Shown here one piece after another: positions 21,256 through 22,029 of a DNA stretch of 22,029 nt. The position numbers were made by a program, and so were the translations under genes. Source of the stretch: Daldinia sp. FL1419. Lineage: Eukaryota > Ascomycota > Sordariomycetes > Xylariales > Hypoxylaceae. The notes below the pieces were generated by a model. That model saw only the letters and a list, made by a program, of their open reading frames with translations. It was not told the origin of the DNA and did no database searches. The DNA lies in the NCBI GenBank assembly GCA_025201765.1, contig MU623649.1:1-22029 (forward strand), in the 5' to 3' direction. The stretch's first letter is position 1. Each line of letters begins with the position of its first letter.

Positions 21256-22029
21256 ATTAATTATATTAATAATTTTCTTTATTCCATTTTAATATATTAT
21301 ATATTAATTAAAATTAATAAGGAATATTAATTTAATAATATTCATTCTTTTTATAATAGGTATTAAGTTATTAATATTTATTTAATTAGTAAAAGATATT
21401 AAATTTTTAATATTTAATTAATTAATAAAGGATATTAAATATTTAATATTTATTATTTTAATAAAGAAATTAAAGTAATTAATGGTTAATATATATTATA
21501 CCTTTTTCCTCCCTTTTTGTTTTATAAAGACCTCTTCCATTTTACTTAATATTAGGGAATAACCCTAATTATAGTATTGGTTTTATATAAGGATAATAAT
21601 AATTCCTTCCCCTTTTAGGAAATGGATTTAGATTTCCTGGATTATTATTAATTAATCCATTCTTACTTTTAAAACTAATTTTATAATTAAATATAAAAAA
21701 TTAATCTAATAGAAGTTATAATTCTTTTTATTTAATAATATAATTATTTAAATTTATAAAGAACTTATTTAGATAAATCTTTATATTAATTAATAACATT
21801 TATTATCAAATTTTTTATAAAATTCTTTTATAATAAATATCTAATAAAATATATTTATTTACTATAATAGGCCATTTTAAAAAAAAATTTAAAATAAAGA
21901 ATTTAATTATATAGATAAATTATATAATATTTTTAAAAATAAATTTTAATTTTTTTTAAATATATATTATTTAAAAAAAATATAATAGATATAATTCTAT
22001 ATCTTATTTTCCTTTATTCTTTTTGGAAA
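21256..22029. other. A+T-rich DNA, probable continuation of the right repeat
   Basis: No gene. It lies directly outside the inverted copy and may belong to the same element, but its partner would be outside the window on the left, so this cannot be tested here. It contains the 36-bp tandem repeat described separately. Confidence 0.5.
21359..21466. repeat. 36-bp tandem repeat, three units
   Basis: Units at 21359-21394, 21395-21430 and 21431-21466 share the pattern GATATTAAATTTTTAATATT followed by a T/A-rich tail ending TAATAAAG. The first unit carries several base differences. Confidence 0.7.

Noticed and set aside
1..22029. CRISPR array, tRNA, rRNA, biosynthetic cluster or defence system
   Set aside because: No regular spacer-repeat pattern, tRNA B-box, rRNA core or backbone biosynthetic enzyme was seen. 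The genes are unrelated eukaryotic housekeeping genes.

Overview
The window looks like nuclear DNA of a filamentous ascomycete (Pezizomycotina). Supporting signs are short introns (52-101 bp) with GT..AG ends and CTAAC/TACTAAC-type branch sites, spaced intergenic regions, and an isochore layout in which gene-bearing DNA of ordinary base composition is bordered by extremely A+T-rich, gene-free DNA. The repeats in the A+T-rich arms differ from each other almost only by transitions, as expected of repeat-induced point mutation (RIP). The species cannot be named from this sequence.

Layout. (1) 1-2640: A+T-rich arm holding one copy of a decayed repeat (1-1200), a 26-bp tandem duplication, and a small element with LTR-like ends (1846-2418). 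(2) 2641-5714: ordinary base composition, no supportable gene. (3) 5715-18542: five conserved housekeeping genes, namely COQ9 (+), SMC6 (-), an SGT1/Ecdysoneless-family gene (+), a spastin/Sap1-like AAA ATPase with an MIT-like N-terminus (+), and mitochondrial ribosomal protein uS17m/MRPS17 (-). A further A+T-rich patch (about 11335-12050) lies between SMC6 and the ECD gene. (4) 18543-22029: A+T-rich arm with decayed ~260-300 bp tandem repeats, then an inverted copy (20076-21255) of the repeat at 1-1200, then a 3 x 36 bp tandem repeat.

Four of the five gene models need splicing. COQ9 has one intron carrying a perfect (AT)21 microsatellite. SMC6 has three introns and two tiny 3' exons. The AAA ATPase has a first coding exon at 14946-15035 and a 54-nt stop-free intron that a simple ORF call would translate. 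MRPS17 is split by an 89-nt intron and has no long ORF. The ECD gene is a single exon starting at 12467.

The genes share no pathway: ubiquinone synthesis, SMC5/6 genome maintenance, an ECD-family factor, an AAA remodeller, and mitochondrial translation. I see no operon, biosynthetic cluster, defence system, tRNA, rRNA or CRISPR array. I did not find an undescribed functional system. The most interesting signals are the inverted, RIP-decayed repeat pair enclosing the gene island, an intergenic palindrome (TACATGTA) seen six times, a possible miniature LTR element, and two introns that could affect gene annotation or expression.
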